NCBI RefSeq assembly: GCF_009192765.1
Contig: NZ_VOHQ01000013.1
Location: 1 to 64,000 of the forward strand
Direction: 5' to 3'
Source: Agriterribacter humi
GTDB taxonomy: Bacteria; Bacteroidota; Bacteroidia; Chitinophagales; Chitinophagaceae
DNA length: 64,000 nt
This document shows, piece by piece, positions 16,591-25,025 of this stretch. The stretch's first letter is position 1, and every line of letters begins with the position of its first letter. The notes under the pieces were generated by a model that made no database searches, was not told the DNA's origin, and was given only the letters and a program-made list of their open reading frames with translations. The position numbers and the translations under genes are program-made.

Positions 16591-17586
16591 ATGGATAATA
16601 ACGGCACTTTAAAGATCACCTATCGCGAAGCCATTAAACAGGCCATCCGTGAAGCGATGAAAAAAGATGAAAAAGTTTTTTTAATGGGTGAGGATGTGGG
16701 CCGCTATGGCGGCGCATTCGCTGTGAGCAAAGGATTGTTGCAGGAGTTTGGACCAGAACGCATCATGGATGTGCCTTTGTCTGAATCGGGATTTGTGGGA
16801 GCCGGTATCGGCGCCGCGTTGAATGGCATGCGGCCCATTGTAGAAGTGATGACGGTAAATTTTAGTTTACTGGCAATGGACCAGATAGTAAACAATGCTG
16901 CTACACTATTGCACATGTCGGGCGGGCAATTGAATGTACCGGTGGTTATACGAATGGGTTGTGGTATCGGAAGGCAATTGGCTGCACAGCATTCGCACAG
17001 TTGGGAACCATTGTATGCACATATTCCCGGGTTGAAAGTTTTATCAGCCGGAACACATGAAGATGCCAGAGGAATGTTGTTAACGGCTTTGCAGGATCCT
17101 GACCCGGTGATCATTTTTGAATACACCTTTTTATTAAACAAAGAAGCAGAATTACCTGCCAATGCAGGTGCTGTCGATATTACAAAAGCAAAAGTATTGC
17201 GTAAAGGCAAAGACATTTCGATCATTACGTATGGAGCCGGAGTATATAAAGCATTGGATGCAGCAGCTGACTTAAACAGTATAGGGATTGATGCAGAAGT
17301 AATTGATCTGCGGGTATTGCGGCCGCTGGATGAAACCACCATTTTTAATTCAGTAAAGAAAACACATAGGGCATTGCTGGTAGAAGAAGCATGGAGCTCT
17401 GTTAATGTGTCATCAGAAGCAAGTGCAAGAATTATGGAGAACATTTTTTATGAACTGGATGCACCGGTGCAGCGGTTGGGAGGTGTAGAAGTGCCTATTC
17501 CTTATCCAAAACACCTCGAAAATGCATCTATTCCGCAGCCTGCAGATATTATTACTAAGGTAAAGAAAATGTTACAGCATGATTGA
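16591..17586 (+). CDS. pdhB: Pyruvate dehydrogenase E1 beta subunit
   Basis: A 331-residue E1 beta of the alpha-ketoacid dehydrogenase family. Typical segments are [60 protein letters not shown] and the C-terminal [20 protein letters not shown]. With E1 alpha it forms the heterotetramer that decarboxylates pyruvate. It overlaps the E2 gene by 8 bases, so E1 beta and E2 are translationally coupled; the separated E1 alpha is 1.9 kb upstream. The 170 bases before it hold no gene and may contain an internal promoter. Confidence 0.93.
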   Translation: MDNNGTLKITYREAIKQAIREAMKKDEKVFLMGEDVGRYGGAFAVSKGLLQEFGPERIMDVPLSESGFVGAGIGAALNGMRPIVEVMTVNFSLLAMDQIVNNAATLLHMSGGQLNVPVVIRMGCGIGRQLAAQHSHSWEPLYAHIPGLKVLSAGTHEDARGMLLTALQDPDPVIIFEYTFLLNKEAELPANAGAVDITKAKVLRKGKDISIITYGAGVYKALDAAADLNSIGIDAEVIDLRVLRPLDETTIFNSVKKTHRALLVEEAWSSVNVSSEASARIMENIFYELDAPVQRLGGVEVPIPYPKHLENASIPQPADIITKVKKMLQHD

Positions 17587-18730
17587 ATTTCAGATGCCCA
17601 GTTTAGGTGCCGATATGGAAGCCGGTACCCTGGCAGAATGGCTGGTAAAACCCGGCGACCTGGTAAAGAGGGGCGATGTTATTGCCGTAGTAGATACACA
17701 AAAGGGACTGATTGATATTGAAGTATTCGATGAAGGGATTATTCATGAATTGCTGATCAAAGAAAAGGAAAAGGTGCCGGTAGGTACAGTGATGGCATTG
17801 ATAGCATCCGATAAAGAACCGGTTGTAAAGCAAGAAGAAAAAATGCCTGCAAAGATAACTGAAGAAAAAAAGCCTGTTGAAAAATTACCAGTAACTGAAA
17901 TGCGGCACGGCATTAAAGTCTCTCCACTGGCGAAAAGAATAGCGGTGGAAAAAGGAATAGATTTAAATTTAATAAAAGGAACAGGTGAAGGTGACGCCAT
18001 TACAAAAGAAGATGTAGAAAGAGCAATAGTAGAAAATATAGCACCTAAAGAAGAGAGGAAAATTGATTCTACGGAGAGTATACGGATGGCGGTTGCAGCG
18101 GCTATGAGTAAATCAAACCGTGAAATACCTCATTATTATTTAGAAACAAAAGTGGATATGAGCAAGGCATTGGTTTGGCTGAGTGAAGCAAACAAGCAGC
18201 GAAGTGTAAAGCAACGACTACTGCCTGTGGTTTTATTGTTGAAAGCAGTTGCTAAAGCATTAACCGAAGTACCTGAGTTGAATGGTTACTGGGAAAACGG
18301 TTTGCAGCAAAAGGATGATATCAATATTGGGTTTGTTGTTTCGTTACGTTCCGGCGGCGTCATGATACCGGCTATTCATCATGCTGATAAAAAATCAATT
18401 GATGAACTGATGGCATCACTGAATGATATTATTCCACGAACAAGGGCCATGAAGTTGCGGAGTTCTGAATTAAGTGAATCAACTATTACCGTTACCAATT
18501 TGGGTGAAGGCAACGTAGAAACAGTGTATGGTATAATTTATCCGCCACAGGTGGCCATTATTGGTTTTGGAAGTATTGTCGAACAACCCTGGGCAGAAAC
18601 GGGAATGCTGGATGTCCGGCCTGTACTAAACATTACTCTGTCAGCCGACCACCGGGCAACAGACGGAGCAACAGGCAGTCGTTTTTTGATGACAGTAAAA
18701 AATTATTTAGATAAACCAGCAGAGCTATGA
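17579..18730 (+). CDS. pdhC: Dihydrolipoamide acetyltransferase, E2
   Basis: A 383-residue E2 with one N-terminal lipoyl domain (residues 1-76; lipoyl Lys42 in [10 protein letters not shown]), a Glu/Lys-rich linker, a peripheral subunit-binding domain (about 110-148, [20 protein letters not shown]) and a C-terminal catalytic acyltransferase domain with the active-site motif [16 protein letters not shown]. The lipoyl turn reads TQKG rather than the more common TDKA. It transfers acetyl from the lipoyl arm to CoA. No E3 (dihydrolipoamide dehydrogenase) is in the operon, so it must use one encoded elsewhere. It overlaps the acyl carrier protein gene by four bases. Confidence 0.93.
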   Translation: MIEFQMPSLGADMEAGTLAEWLVKPGDLVKRGDVIAVVDTQKGLIDIEVFDEGIIHELLIKEKEKVPVGTVMALIASDKEPVVKQEEKMPAKITEEKKPVEKLPVTEMRHGIKVSPLAKRIAVEKGIDLNLIKGTGEGDAITKEDVERAIVENIAPKEERKIDSTESIRMAVAAAMSKSNREIPHYYLETKVDMSKALVWLSEANKQRSVKQRLLPVVLLLKAVAKALTEVPELNGYWENGLQQKDDINIGFVVSLRSGGVMIPAIHHADKKSIDELMASLNDIIPRTRAMKLRSSELSESTITVTNLGEGNVETVYGIIYPPQVAIIGFGSIVEQPWAETGMLDVRPVLNITLSADHRATDGATGSRFLMTVKNYLDKPAEL

Positions 18731-18972
18731 CCGAACAGGATATAAAACAAACGATTTTTCAATTGCTGAAGAAAATTGCACCGGACACTGAACCGGAAAA
18801 ATTAAAGCCTGACGATGATATCCGGCGCACACTGGAAATAGATTCTTTTGATGCATTGCAATTTGTTGTGGCGCTGGATGCGCATTTTGGCATCGAAACA
18901 CCGGAAGCGGATTATGGAAAGATTGCTACGTTACGGCAATTGATTAGTTACATAATGAAGCAAAAGAAATAA
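18727..18972 (+). CDS. Acyl carrier protein-like phosphopantetheine protein
   Basis: An 81-residue four-helix acyl-carrier fold. The attachment site is EIDSFDALQF with Ser40, DSF replacing the usual DSL. It is acidic as expected. ATGA overlap with the E2 gene shows tight translational coupling to pyruvate dehydrogenase, which is unusual: the ordinary fatty-acid ACP sits beside fab genes. It could receive an acetyl or other acyl group made by this operon (AcsA or E2), or serve lipoate assembly, where octanoyl-ACP is the donor (both inference). A phosphopantetheinyl transferase is not in the window. Confidence 0.85.
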   Translation: MTEQDIKQTIFQLLKKIAPDTEPEKLKPDDDIRRTLEIDSFDALQFVVALDAHFGIETPEADYGKIATLRQLISYIMKQKK

Positions 18973-19097
18973 ACCAGGTTACATTGATTGAGCATTCCAA
19001 TATCATTTCCCAGGCTGATGAAGATCATTCCTGCTGAATATACAATCATTTATTTTCACTGTTGTTAAGCCGCGACAACTGGTTAAAACACTTTTTT

Positions 19098-19430
19098 ATG
19101 ACAATAGAATTTCACACACCTAATTGTAAAGTCTCAGAAAAGCTGATAAATAATACCAGGAATAAAATGCTAAAACTTTCACATATCAATAAGGAGGTCT
19201 CAAGAGCTGAAATTATATTAAAAGAGGATGAAACTTTTATTCCGGCTGAAAATAAGGTTTGCGAAATAAGGCTGACTGTTTATGGCAACGACCTTCTTGC
19301 CCGTGCCAGAACAGATGATTTTGAAACATCAGCAAAAGAAGTAGTCAGGAAATTGAACAAGATGGTGAAACAACAGGTTAAAAACCAAAATGAACCTCCT
19401 GATGAACTGACCAGTACGGTAAAAGTGTAA
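19098..19430 (+). CDS. hpf: Short ribosome hibernation promoting factor (HPF/RaiA family)
   Basis: A 110-residue HPF/YfiA-like protein from the ATG at 19098. The family pattern is seen in MTIEFHTPNCKVSEKLINNT, SRAEIILKEDETF, CEIRLTVYGNDLLARARTDD and FETSAKEVVRKLNKMVKQQV, the beta-alpha-beta-beta-beta-alpha fold that occupies the 30S decoding channel. It lacks the C-terminal dimerisation domain of long HPF. It is downstream of the acsA-pdh-ACP genes with a 125-bp gap and just before an SDR gene. Together with the eRF1-like factor at 22605 it points to ribosome shutdown as a function of this island. An upstream start at 19062 is unlikely. Confidence 0.85.
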   Translation: MTIEFHTPNCKVSEKLINNTRNKMLKLSHINKEVSRAEIILKEDETFIPAENKVCEIRLTVYGNDLLARARTDDFETSAKEVVRKLNKMVKQQVKNQNEPPDELTSTVKV

Positions 19431-19469
19431 TAAATGGTGTCAGAAAATATATTTTATAAAAAAAATAAT

Positions 19470-20231
19470 ATGGAAAAAATATTCAATGGCAAAGTGGCTA
19501 TCGTTACAGGAGGAAGTTTTGGCATTGGCCGTGCCACAGCAGTCGCTTTTGCTTCCCGGGGAGCTAAAGTAGTTGTTGCAGACTGGGTGGAGGATAAAGA
19601 CCAGCAAACAATGAAAATGATCAAGGCAAGTGGTGGTGAAGCAATATTTATCAAGTGCGATGTATCTGATAGCAGCGATGTGAAATCCATGACAGAGAAA
19701 ACTATTTCCACATATGGCCGGATAGATTTTGCTTTTAATAATGCCGGTATTGAAGGAGCCACCGCTAATACTCATGAATGCACAGAAGAGAACTGGGACA
19801 AAACAATTGGCATCAACCTGAAAGGTGTATGGTTGTGCATGAAATATGAAATCTCCTACATGCTAAAACAGGGAAAAGGGTCCATCGTTAATTGTGCATC
19901 TGTTGCCGGGCTTATTGGACTTGTTGGTCTTCCGGTCTACGTGGCAAGTAAACATGGAGTAATAGGACTGACCAAAACAGCTGCATTGGAAAATGCAAAA
20001 CAAGGCATTCGGATCAATGGGGTATGTCCCGGGGTAATTAAAACATCCATGGTTGATCGTATTACAGGCAAAGACAAAGAAGCTGAAAAAAAATTCATCG
20101 GCATGGAACCGGTGGGACGGATGGGGCACCCGGAAGAAGTTGCTGAAGCCGTGGTGTGGTTATGTTCTGATGCTGCGTCCTTTGTTACAGGCCATGCGCT
20201 GTCTGTTGACGGAGGATGGATTGCGGGCTGA
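19470..20231 (+). CDS. SDR family oxidoreductase
   Basis: A 253-residue classical short-chain dehydrogenase/reductase. Motifs: nucleotide-binding TGGSFGIGRA, NNAGIEG, catalytic Ser in VNCASVAGLIG, and YVASKHGVIGLTK with the Tyr and Lys; the C-terminus WLCSDAASFVTGHALSVDGG is family-typical. The Asp in VVVADWVEDKD favours NAD(H). The start at 19470 places the Rossmann motif near residue 12; an upstream in-frame codon at 19434 adds an unlikely hydrophobic extension. It follows hpf by 39 bases and is likely the last gene of the operon. The substrate is unknown. Confidence 0.9.
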   Translation: MEKIFNGKVAIVTGGSFGIGRATAVAFASRGAKVVVADWVEDKDQQTMKMIKASGGEAIFIKCDVSDSSDVKSMTEKTISTYGRIDFAFNNAGIEGATANTHECTEENWDKTIGINLKGVWLCMKYEISYMLKQGKGSIVNCASVAGLIGLVGLPVYVASKHGVIGLTKTAALENAKQGIRINGVCPGVIKTSMVDRITGKDKEAEKKFIGMEPVGRMGHPEEVAEAVVWLCSDAASFVTGHALSVDGGWIAG

Positions 20232-20271
20232 TGGATTTATTGCTTTAATACAGTAGACTTGGATTTGAAAT

Positions 20272-20640
20272 AGCTATCCATTCAAAGAAAGATATTTATC
20301 AACGGCAAAAAGGGCTTTTATACTTTCAGTGCTGTCTTCCGTACTCTTTGCCCGGAGGTTATTGACTTTTGTACGTATGTTGGCACAGTAGCTTTTATAA
20401 TAAATAGAATACTGCCATACAAAGAAATACAAAGAAATGCTACTTCATTCAACACATTGGTTTACCGGAAATTATCATTAAATTCTATCCAGTCGAATGG
20501 TCTTGGAGCAGGCAATAAGAAAACATTCCTGGAATGTAAATCTTCTTGACAACCCCTGAAGAATCCTGCGCCAAGGTTGGCCGCCAGGAGTTCTTTATAA
20601 TCGTCGTGAGTGCCTCCCGTGGATGACCCAATACAAACCC
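20272..20640 (-). pseudogene. Remnant of a COG2187 aminoglycoside-phosphotransferase-like kinase
   Basis: A startless minus-strand frame reads GSSTGGTHDDYKELLAANLG, then FFRGCQEDLHSRNVFLLPAP and RPFDWIEFNDNFR, a TAA stop, and continues in the same frame as TNVLNEVAFLCISL. This matches the catalytic-loop region of COG2187 kinases (HGDLHSRN, PFDCIEFND, NEVAFL); the catalytic His-Gly-Asp is degraded to Gln-Glu-Asp and the next Gln codon is a stop. A further frame near 20276-20360 (NNLRAKSTEDSTESIKALFA) looks like the end. It is clearly non-functional. Confidence 0.6.
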
Positions 20641-20902
20641 TTTACGTCTGTTTTCCAATGGGGCAGTATCAATACAAGAATAATTTCTTCTATGAGATCA
20701 TCAGCAATGGAATCAAGTTTTGCCCCAACACGCTAACTACTTTATATCGGCGTGCAAGGCAACCATCAACAGCATCTGTCAAAAATATTTCAGGCTGGTG
20801 GTTTACAATCAATAAAATCAGCAAGAAGGCAGCTATCTTGCGGTAGAGTGTTATGCCATTCACTATATAATAAGTTCGATTGAGTAAATTAGCAGAAAGC
20901 AT
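20595..20902 (-). pseudogene. Frameshifted CDP-alcohol phosphatidyltransferase fragment
   Basis: From ATG at 20902 the frame reads MLSANLLNRTYYIVNGITLY and RKIAAFLLILLIVNHQPEIF, then TDAVDGCLARRYKVVSVLGQ NL. The signature DG-xx-AR-x8-G-xxx-D-xxx-D is completed only after a one-base frame change, giving DSIADDLIEEIILVLILPHW. A few residues before TDAVDG also seem deleted. The gene would make an inner-membrane enzyme of phospholipid synthesis (PgsA-like) but is cut after about 100 residues and merges into the kinase remnant. Confidence 0.65.
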
Positions 20903-21058
20903 TTTATCTTATTAGTGATAATTATTTTCATTCTGTAAAAAGCTAAAGCAATAGAAACTGATTGCCTGTATTAAAAAGCTATCTATAAAACACGTTGTCG
21001 CCGCTGATAGGTGTGATCGGGATGCCACCACTGCCGGATGCTAACTCAGCTAATCTTT

Positions 21059-21685
21059 TCAATCAATAAAAGTTGCATTTTTAGTAACTCTTTTATGAGC
21101 TTCAGGGGTTTCATCTCCGTATCCAAAGATGATGGAAAGATGTATTTCTTCTGATGATGGGATATGCAATTGAGGGTAGAGTTCTGTATATTTAATGTAT
21201 TTTCCAAATCCAACCGGACAACTGTCCAATCCCATTGATTTTGCAGCAAGCATCATATTTTGTGCACACATGCCGATATCTAAAGCAGCCCACTCATTAT
21301 CTTTTGGCGCAGTAATAAAAATTACTGCCGGAGCCTCATAAAATACATGATCTGTGATTTTGGGGAAATGTAAACCGTGAGAGAAGCGAAACAGGTTTAT
21401 AATACTTTTTATAATTTTTTTTGGCCCCGCTTTAATAAATTCTTTGGCAGCTATTTTGGTTATTGCTTTTGAAAATAAATGGATGGTTTTTTTGTTGGTG
21501 ACAATATAAAATTTCCAGGATTGCTCATTAAGGGCGGAGGGAGCCATTCTTCCTGCATCCAGTATCTTTTCAATAACTTTTTTATCAGCAGGCAGATCTT
21601 TGTATTTTCTTACTGCCCTTCTTTCATAGATGGTTTTTAATGTTTCGGATTTTATTTGCATTTCATTGATTACTTCTGTTTCCAT
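21059..21685 (-). CDS. Nitroreductase family protein
   Basis: A 208-residue flavin-dependent nitroreductase-fold protein. FMN-contact segments are ERRAVRKYKDLPADKK at the N-terminus, GRMAPSALNEQSWKFYIVTN, and GLDSCPVGFGKYIKY near the C-terminus, followed by LSIIFGYGDETPEAHKRVTK. It should bind FMN as a cytoplasmic homodimer and use NAD(P)H; the physiological acceptor is unknown. Nitroreductases are recurrent members of oxygen-limitation regulons with USPs and Hsp20. It stands alone; the 50 bases upstream precede a decayed response-regulator gene on the same strand. Confidence 0.92.
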   Translation of the reverse strand: METEVINEMQIKSETLKTIYERRAVRKYKDLPADKKVIEKILDAGRMAPSALNEQSWKFYIVTNKKTIHLFSKAITKIAAKEFIKAGPKKIIKSIINLFRFSHGLHFPKITDHVFYEAPAVIFITAPKDNEWAALDIGMCAQNMMLAAKSMGLDSCPVGFGKYIKYTELYPQLHIPSSEEIHLSIIFGYGDETPEAHKRVTKNATFID

Positions 21686-21733
21686 TGTATAGTGTTTTAA
21701 AAAATATCACTCAGGCTTCCAGACAGGAATTGA

Positions 21734-22057
21734 TTAAACTTCTAAATACTTTGCAACCATATCCAATAGCTCATCTCCCCGAAAGGGCTTGGTAAGGTAA
21801 TCATCTGCTCCGGATGTAATTCCGTTTTTTACTTCAGATTTTTCAGCCCTGGCGGTCAAAAATATAAATGGCATTTTTTGGGTAAAGGTTTCCGTTTTCA
21901 ATTTTTTGAGCACTTCAAATACATTCATATCCGGCATTTCTATATCACATATAATCAGGTCAGGCTTATTCTTAACAGCAACTGCTAACCCTGCTTTTCC
22001 AGTTTTCATGGGTTTATAAAAAAATGAACAGGTGTGCGGCATGTTGATCTTTTTCAT
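21734..22057 (-). pseudogene. Response regulator receiver domain, N-terminal part deleted
   Basis: The 107-codon frame contains the phospho-acceptor LIICDIEMPDMN, the switch Thr in FLTARAEKSE and the Lys in DDYLTKPFRGDE, so it is a CheY-like domain. The start MKKIN is followed directly by unrelated MPHTCSFFYKPMKTGKAGLA; the Asp/Glu pocket that normally follows MKKIL (ILVVEDE type) and helix 1 are missing. About 35 residues appear replaced or deleted. Mg-dependent phosphorylation would be impossible. It follows the histidine kinase remnant by 6 bases. Confidence 0.7.
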
Positions 22058-22063
22058 GCCGTA

Positions 22064-22560
22064 TCATAATCTTAACAAAATTCGCAAATAAGTAGCAAAG
22101 GCCAAATAACCACAATCAGGAAATATAGAAATTGTCATCACTTTTTTGATAGTGTCAGCGCATAAAGAACAATTAGTTTGCACCTGCCGGTTCCGGTGAA
22201 GGGAACTGAATAGTAATATACTTCCTTTATTCAGTTTGCTTGTAAATTGAATTAGCCCACCCATTATATCAAGGTACCTTTTTATGATATACAAACCCAT
22301 CCCGGTACCTTGTATGCCCGGGGAATTATTTGCTCTGAAGAATGTTTGAAAAAGATGAGACTGATCTTCGTCCGGTATGCCCAAACCTTCATCTTTTACA
22401 AAATTCAACAACGTCAAGCTCGTCAATATTATTCCTTATTTTGCCATCCTCAATTTTGCCGAGGGGCAGGAAGTCATTGAGTATATCAGTAAGCGAATGT
22501 ACAGATGCAATTATGCGGTCAACATGTTTCTGTATTTTTTCATTGTTTTAGTAAGTCTTT
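22064..22560 (-). pseudogene. Histidine kinase with internal deletion
   Basis: Upstream frame (about 22389-22545) encodes the second half of a DHp domain: EKIQKHVDRIIASVHSLTDI, LNDFLPLGKIEDGKI, ending DVVEFCKR and a stop. The downstream frame (22064-22426) starts at the same spot with FVKDEGLGIPDEDQSHLFQT (G1 and F boxes) and GTGMGLYIIKRYLDIMGG (G2 box). The N box and the rest of the ATPase N-terminus, roughly 80 residues, are missing and the two halves are out of frame. The phospho-acceptor His region is also absent upstream. It is the decayed partner of the response regulator at 21734. Confidence 0.75.
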
Positions 22561-22604
22561 TGCCGATTTTTTTTTTCATATTCTCTTGTTACGGAATATT
22601 TTTT

Positions 22605-23738
22605 TTAGTATCGTGTGATTAAGACGATTCTGTGATAATTTTTGAGTGCTCCGTTGTCAACAAAAAAAACATGACCATTTTTATTTAAAACTGTTTCGAT
22701 AATATCATCTATGGCATCAGGTAAAATTTTATGTGGTTTTTGCGGAGGACGCAGGTAAAGGTGATCGTCATTGTCTGCCAAAAATCCAGGGATCCTGTAA
22801 TTCTTTTCTACCACTAATTTGAATCCCCTGCCTTCCTGTGCTGCCCTCCAGATGTCCTGAATATCGGTAAGACCGAGGCCTTCGCCAATTTTCTCTTCAA
22901 ATTCCTTTACAACTTTTTTCGATTCGTTTTCAAGGTGAGTACGCATAGCCGGCCAGGCCAGATCAGCCAGTTGTTTTGTGTTATCATAATTATGGCTGCC
23001 GGCAATTGTATCAATAATGTGCTTGTTGTGACTGCTAACCCCCGAAAACAAAGAGAGTTCTTTTTCAACCCCCATTACGATGAGGGGCACATCCTCAGCC
23101 AGGTATGTGCCAATTAGTTTATCCATCTTTCTAAAAAAATCGCTGAACCGGATGGCTTCCAGTTGCGATTTGTCCTTTGCAAAATCTTTTAGATGAGCGT
23201 ACCCGGCAAGGGATGAACTGTGGACGGGTTTTTTGTGCTCATAATCATCTTCATACTTCATCGGGAAATTATTATCCTTTATTTCCAGCAGGTTATCCCA
23301 TTTGCCTTGAAAAAGACGGGCGCCCTGTTCACTTAACACTAAAACAAAATAAGGATTTGTATAATTTACTTTATATAGCAGGTCACGCATTTCAAAACTA
23401 TCCGCCACTATCACTTTTTCATCTACAGCGAAGGGGAATTTCACGGAAAGCTTAAGGTCTGAAGATATATATAAACCGATTCCTTCCTCGTTGTGCATGA
23501 AATCAATGCCCTGGAATAATTCATCCATTGAAGATAGCAATGGCTTTATTTTTTCCTGCCCCGGGTATTTATAGTTCAGTAATTGTTTTGCCTTATCAAC
23601 AGCTTTTTCTATTACTAATATATCTGCTCTTCGCTCAGGTGATCTGCGATGTGCCGGCACAATAATGGAAATACAAATATTTCCTTTAGCATTTTGTAAC
23701 ATGTGCAAATCATCATCTATCAATTTTTCTTTTGACAT
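22605..23738 (-). CDS. Balon-like eRF1-family ribosome hibernation factor (baeRF)
   Basis: A 377-residue protein of the bacterial/archaeal eRF1-like (baeRF) group, the family NCBI names after AOC03_06830 (Balon of Psychrobacter urativorans). Seen are VIVADSFEMRDLLYKVNYTN followed by PYFVLVLSEQGARLFQGKWD (central domain), GYAHLKDFAKDKSQ, VPLIVMGVEKELSLFSGVSS, and a C-terminal eL30-like domain (NKNGHVFFVDNGAL). Balon enters the ribosomal A site with EF-Tu, even during translation, and lacks peptide release activity. A short HPF is encoded 3.2 kb away. Family placement is from memory of motifs; the ribosome role of this copy is inference. Confidence 0.8.
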   Translation of the reverse strand: MSKEKLIDDDLHMLQNAKGNICISIIVPAHRRSPERRADILVIEKAVDKAKQLLNYKYPGQEKIKPLLSSMDELFQGIDFMHNEEGIGLYISSDLKLSVKFPFAVDEKVIVADSFEMRDLLYKVNYTNPYFVLVLSEQGARLFQGKWDNLLEIKDNNFPMKYEDDYEHKKPVHSSSLAGYAHLKDFAKDKSQLEAIRFSDFFRKMDKLIGTYLAEDVPLIVMGVEKELSLFSGVSSHNKHIIDTIAGSHNYDNTKQLADLAWPAMRTHLENESKKVVKEFEEKIGEGLGLTDIQDIWRAAQEGRGFKLVVEKNYRIPGFLADNDDHLYLRPPQKPHKILPDAIDDIIETVLNKNGHVFFVDNGALKNYHRIVLITRY

Positions 23739-23753
23739 ATATTTTTTTAAGTA

Positions 23754-24176
23754 TTAATGGATCGCTTTTGCTTTTCTTTTTTGTTTCCCGGATTTATTTC
23801 TTTTAAATGCTTCAACTGCCTCCCATAATTTTGTATTAAGAATACTATTCTCTGTACACCAGCCACGTCTTGCAACGGAAACACCCAGTTCCATAAACTC
23901 AAACTGGTTCAGCATGTGAGCATCCGTACTGATCGTAATAATCACACCCATTCCAATAGCTTCCTTTACCAAATCATCTTTAAGGTCGAGCCGGTCTGGC
24001 TGCGCATTGATCTCAATAGCTGTTTTGGTTTCCTTAAACCATATTTGACCATCATCATACTTACAGCCAATGACTCTCATTGCTACACATGAATGGAATG
24101 CACATCTTTGAAAAGACTTTCCGGGAGCAGATTCCTGTACGGATAAATAACGGGATGAAAAAAAGAATTTAGTCAA
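23754..24176 (-). pseudogene. polX: C-terminal remnant of DNA polymerase X (PHP domain)
   Basis: Residues from about 48 onward read KETKTAIEINAQPDRLDLKD, IGMGVIITISTDAHMLNQFE, and FMELGVSVARRGWCTENSIL NT, the last third of the PHP phosphoesterase domain found at the C-terminus of bacterial PolX (INxxPxRLDL, SDAH, GxxxARRGW). The polymerase beta-like part and most of PHP are absent. The first 47 codons are simply an antisense reading of repeat copy B, so the fusion start is accidental. A deletion ending in the repeat is the likely cause. Confidence 0.8.
24046..24138 (+). repeat. 90-bp dispersed sequence, copy B
   Basis: ATTTGACCATCATCATACTT onward matches copy A (11200) closely, including ACTTAC, AATGACT, TCATTG, TACAC, TGAATGGAATG and AAGACTTT. 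It is followed on the plus strand by an ATG with a six-codon remnant frame (24156-24173). It abuts the PolX remnant directly. Confidence 0.65.
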
Positions 24177-25025
24177 TTATTTTTCTGCAGGAATAACCAG
24201 TAGCGGGATCTTTATATGATAAGACATTTTCTTTGTCATACTTGGATAAACCAGCCTCTCAAAAAAGCTTCGCTTGTAACTTATCATTGCCAGTAGTTTT
24301 ATGTCATTATTGCTGATGTATTGCTCTATGGTCTTTTCAAATTCATTGCCCGACAAATATTCCGTTACAAGACTTTGATCATGGTAACTATTTTGCAGCT
24401 TCTGCCCATATTCCACCAATTTCTTTAACCTGTCTTTGATTCCGACGGTGTACTCTGCATTTTCGGTAATGAAAAGCAGCACAAACACCTGTGCCATATT
24501 AATGGCAGCCAGTTCAAACAGGGTATCCAGTATCCCGGGCGATCCTTCAAAATGGTTCGTGGTAAACAGGATTTTATCAGGAAGATGTCCATCATATTCC
24601 AAAGGAATGGTCACTACAGGGATTTTACTCGCGCCTATTACTGCAGCTGTGCTGCTTCCCCATAATCTTTCCTTTATACCACCATTCCCTAATGTTCCCA
24701 TTACAATAATATATGCTTTGCTCTGTTCTGATGATTTTATGATATTCTCTTTTACAGACCCTTCATATTGTACGACCGACACTGTGATGCGCTCTGTTTC
24801 TTCAATATTTTTTTTCAACTGGTTTAATTTTTGCAATCTTTCAGTCATCATTGCTGCTTTGAACTCTTTGTTGAGTCCCACGTAATCTGTGTATGTTGAA
24901 CCGGGATGTTCATATACATTCAGAAGCACAATCTCCGCCGCCAGAACTTTAGCCATCTTTACAGAAAAATCAATTGCGTTGCCTGCATAAGGGGAAAAAT
25001 CAATGGGAACCAGTATTCGCTTCAT
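24177..25025 (-). CDS. Universal stress protein, tandem USP domains
   Basis: A 282-residue protein with two USP domains. The first (MKRILVPIDFSPYAGNAIDF) has a complete ATP motif G-2x-G-9x-G-S in MGTLGNGGIKERLWGSSTAA, so it should bind ATP, unlike the copy at 1353 whose last residue is altered. The second domain begins near DKILFTTNHFEGSPGILDTL and ends HIKIPLLVIPAEK, without the ATP motif. Tandem USPs of this architecture are common in Bacteroidota, often several per genome. Genes on both sides are relics, so it is probably its own transcription unit; upstream 25296-25317 contains CCGTCA-N10-TGACGG. Confidence 0.93.
   Translation of the reverse strand: MKRILVPIDFSPYAGNAIDFSVKMAKVLAAEIVLLNVYEHPGSTYTDYVGLNKEFKAAMMTERLQKLNQLKKNIEETERITVSVVQYEGSVKENIIKSSEQSKAYIIVMGTLGNGGIKERLWGSSTAAVIGASKIPVVTIPLEYDGHLPDKILFTTNHFEGSPGILDTLFELAAINMAQVFVLLFITENAEYTVGIKDRLKKLVEYGQKLQNSYHDQSLVTEYLSGNEFEKTIEQYISNNDIKLLAMISYKRSFFERLVYPSMTKKMSYHIKIPLLVIPAEK

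Noticed and set aside
16704-17444. A 246-codon minus-strand frame opposite pdhB
   Set aside because: Pure antisense of E1 beta; long only because of codon bias in the real gene.
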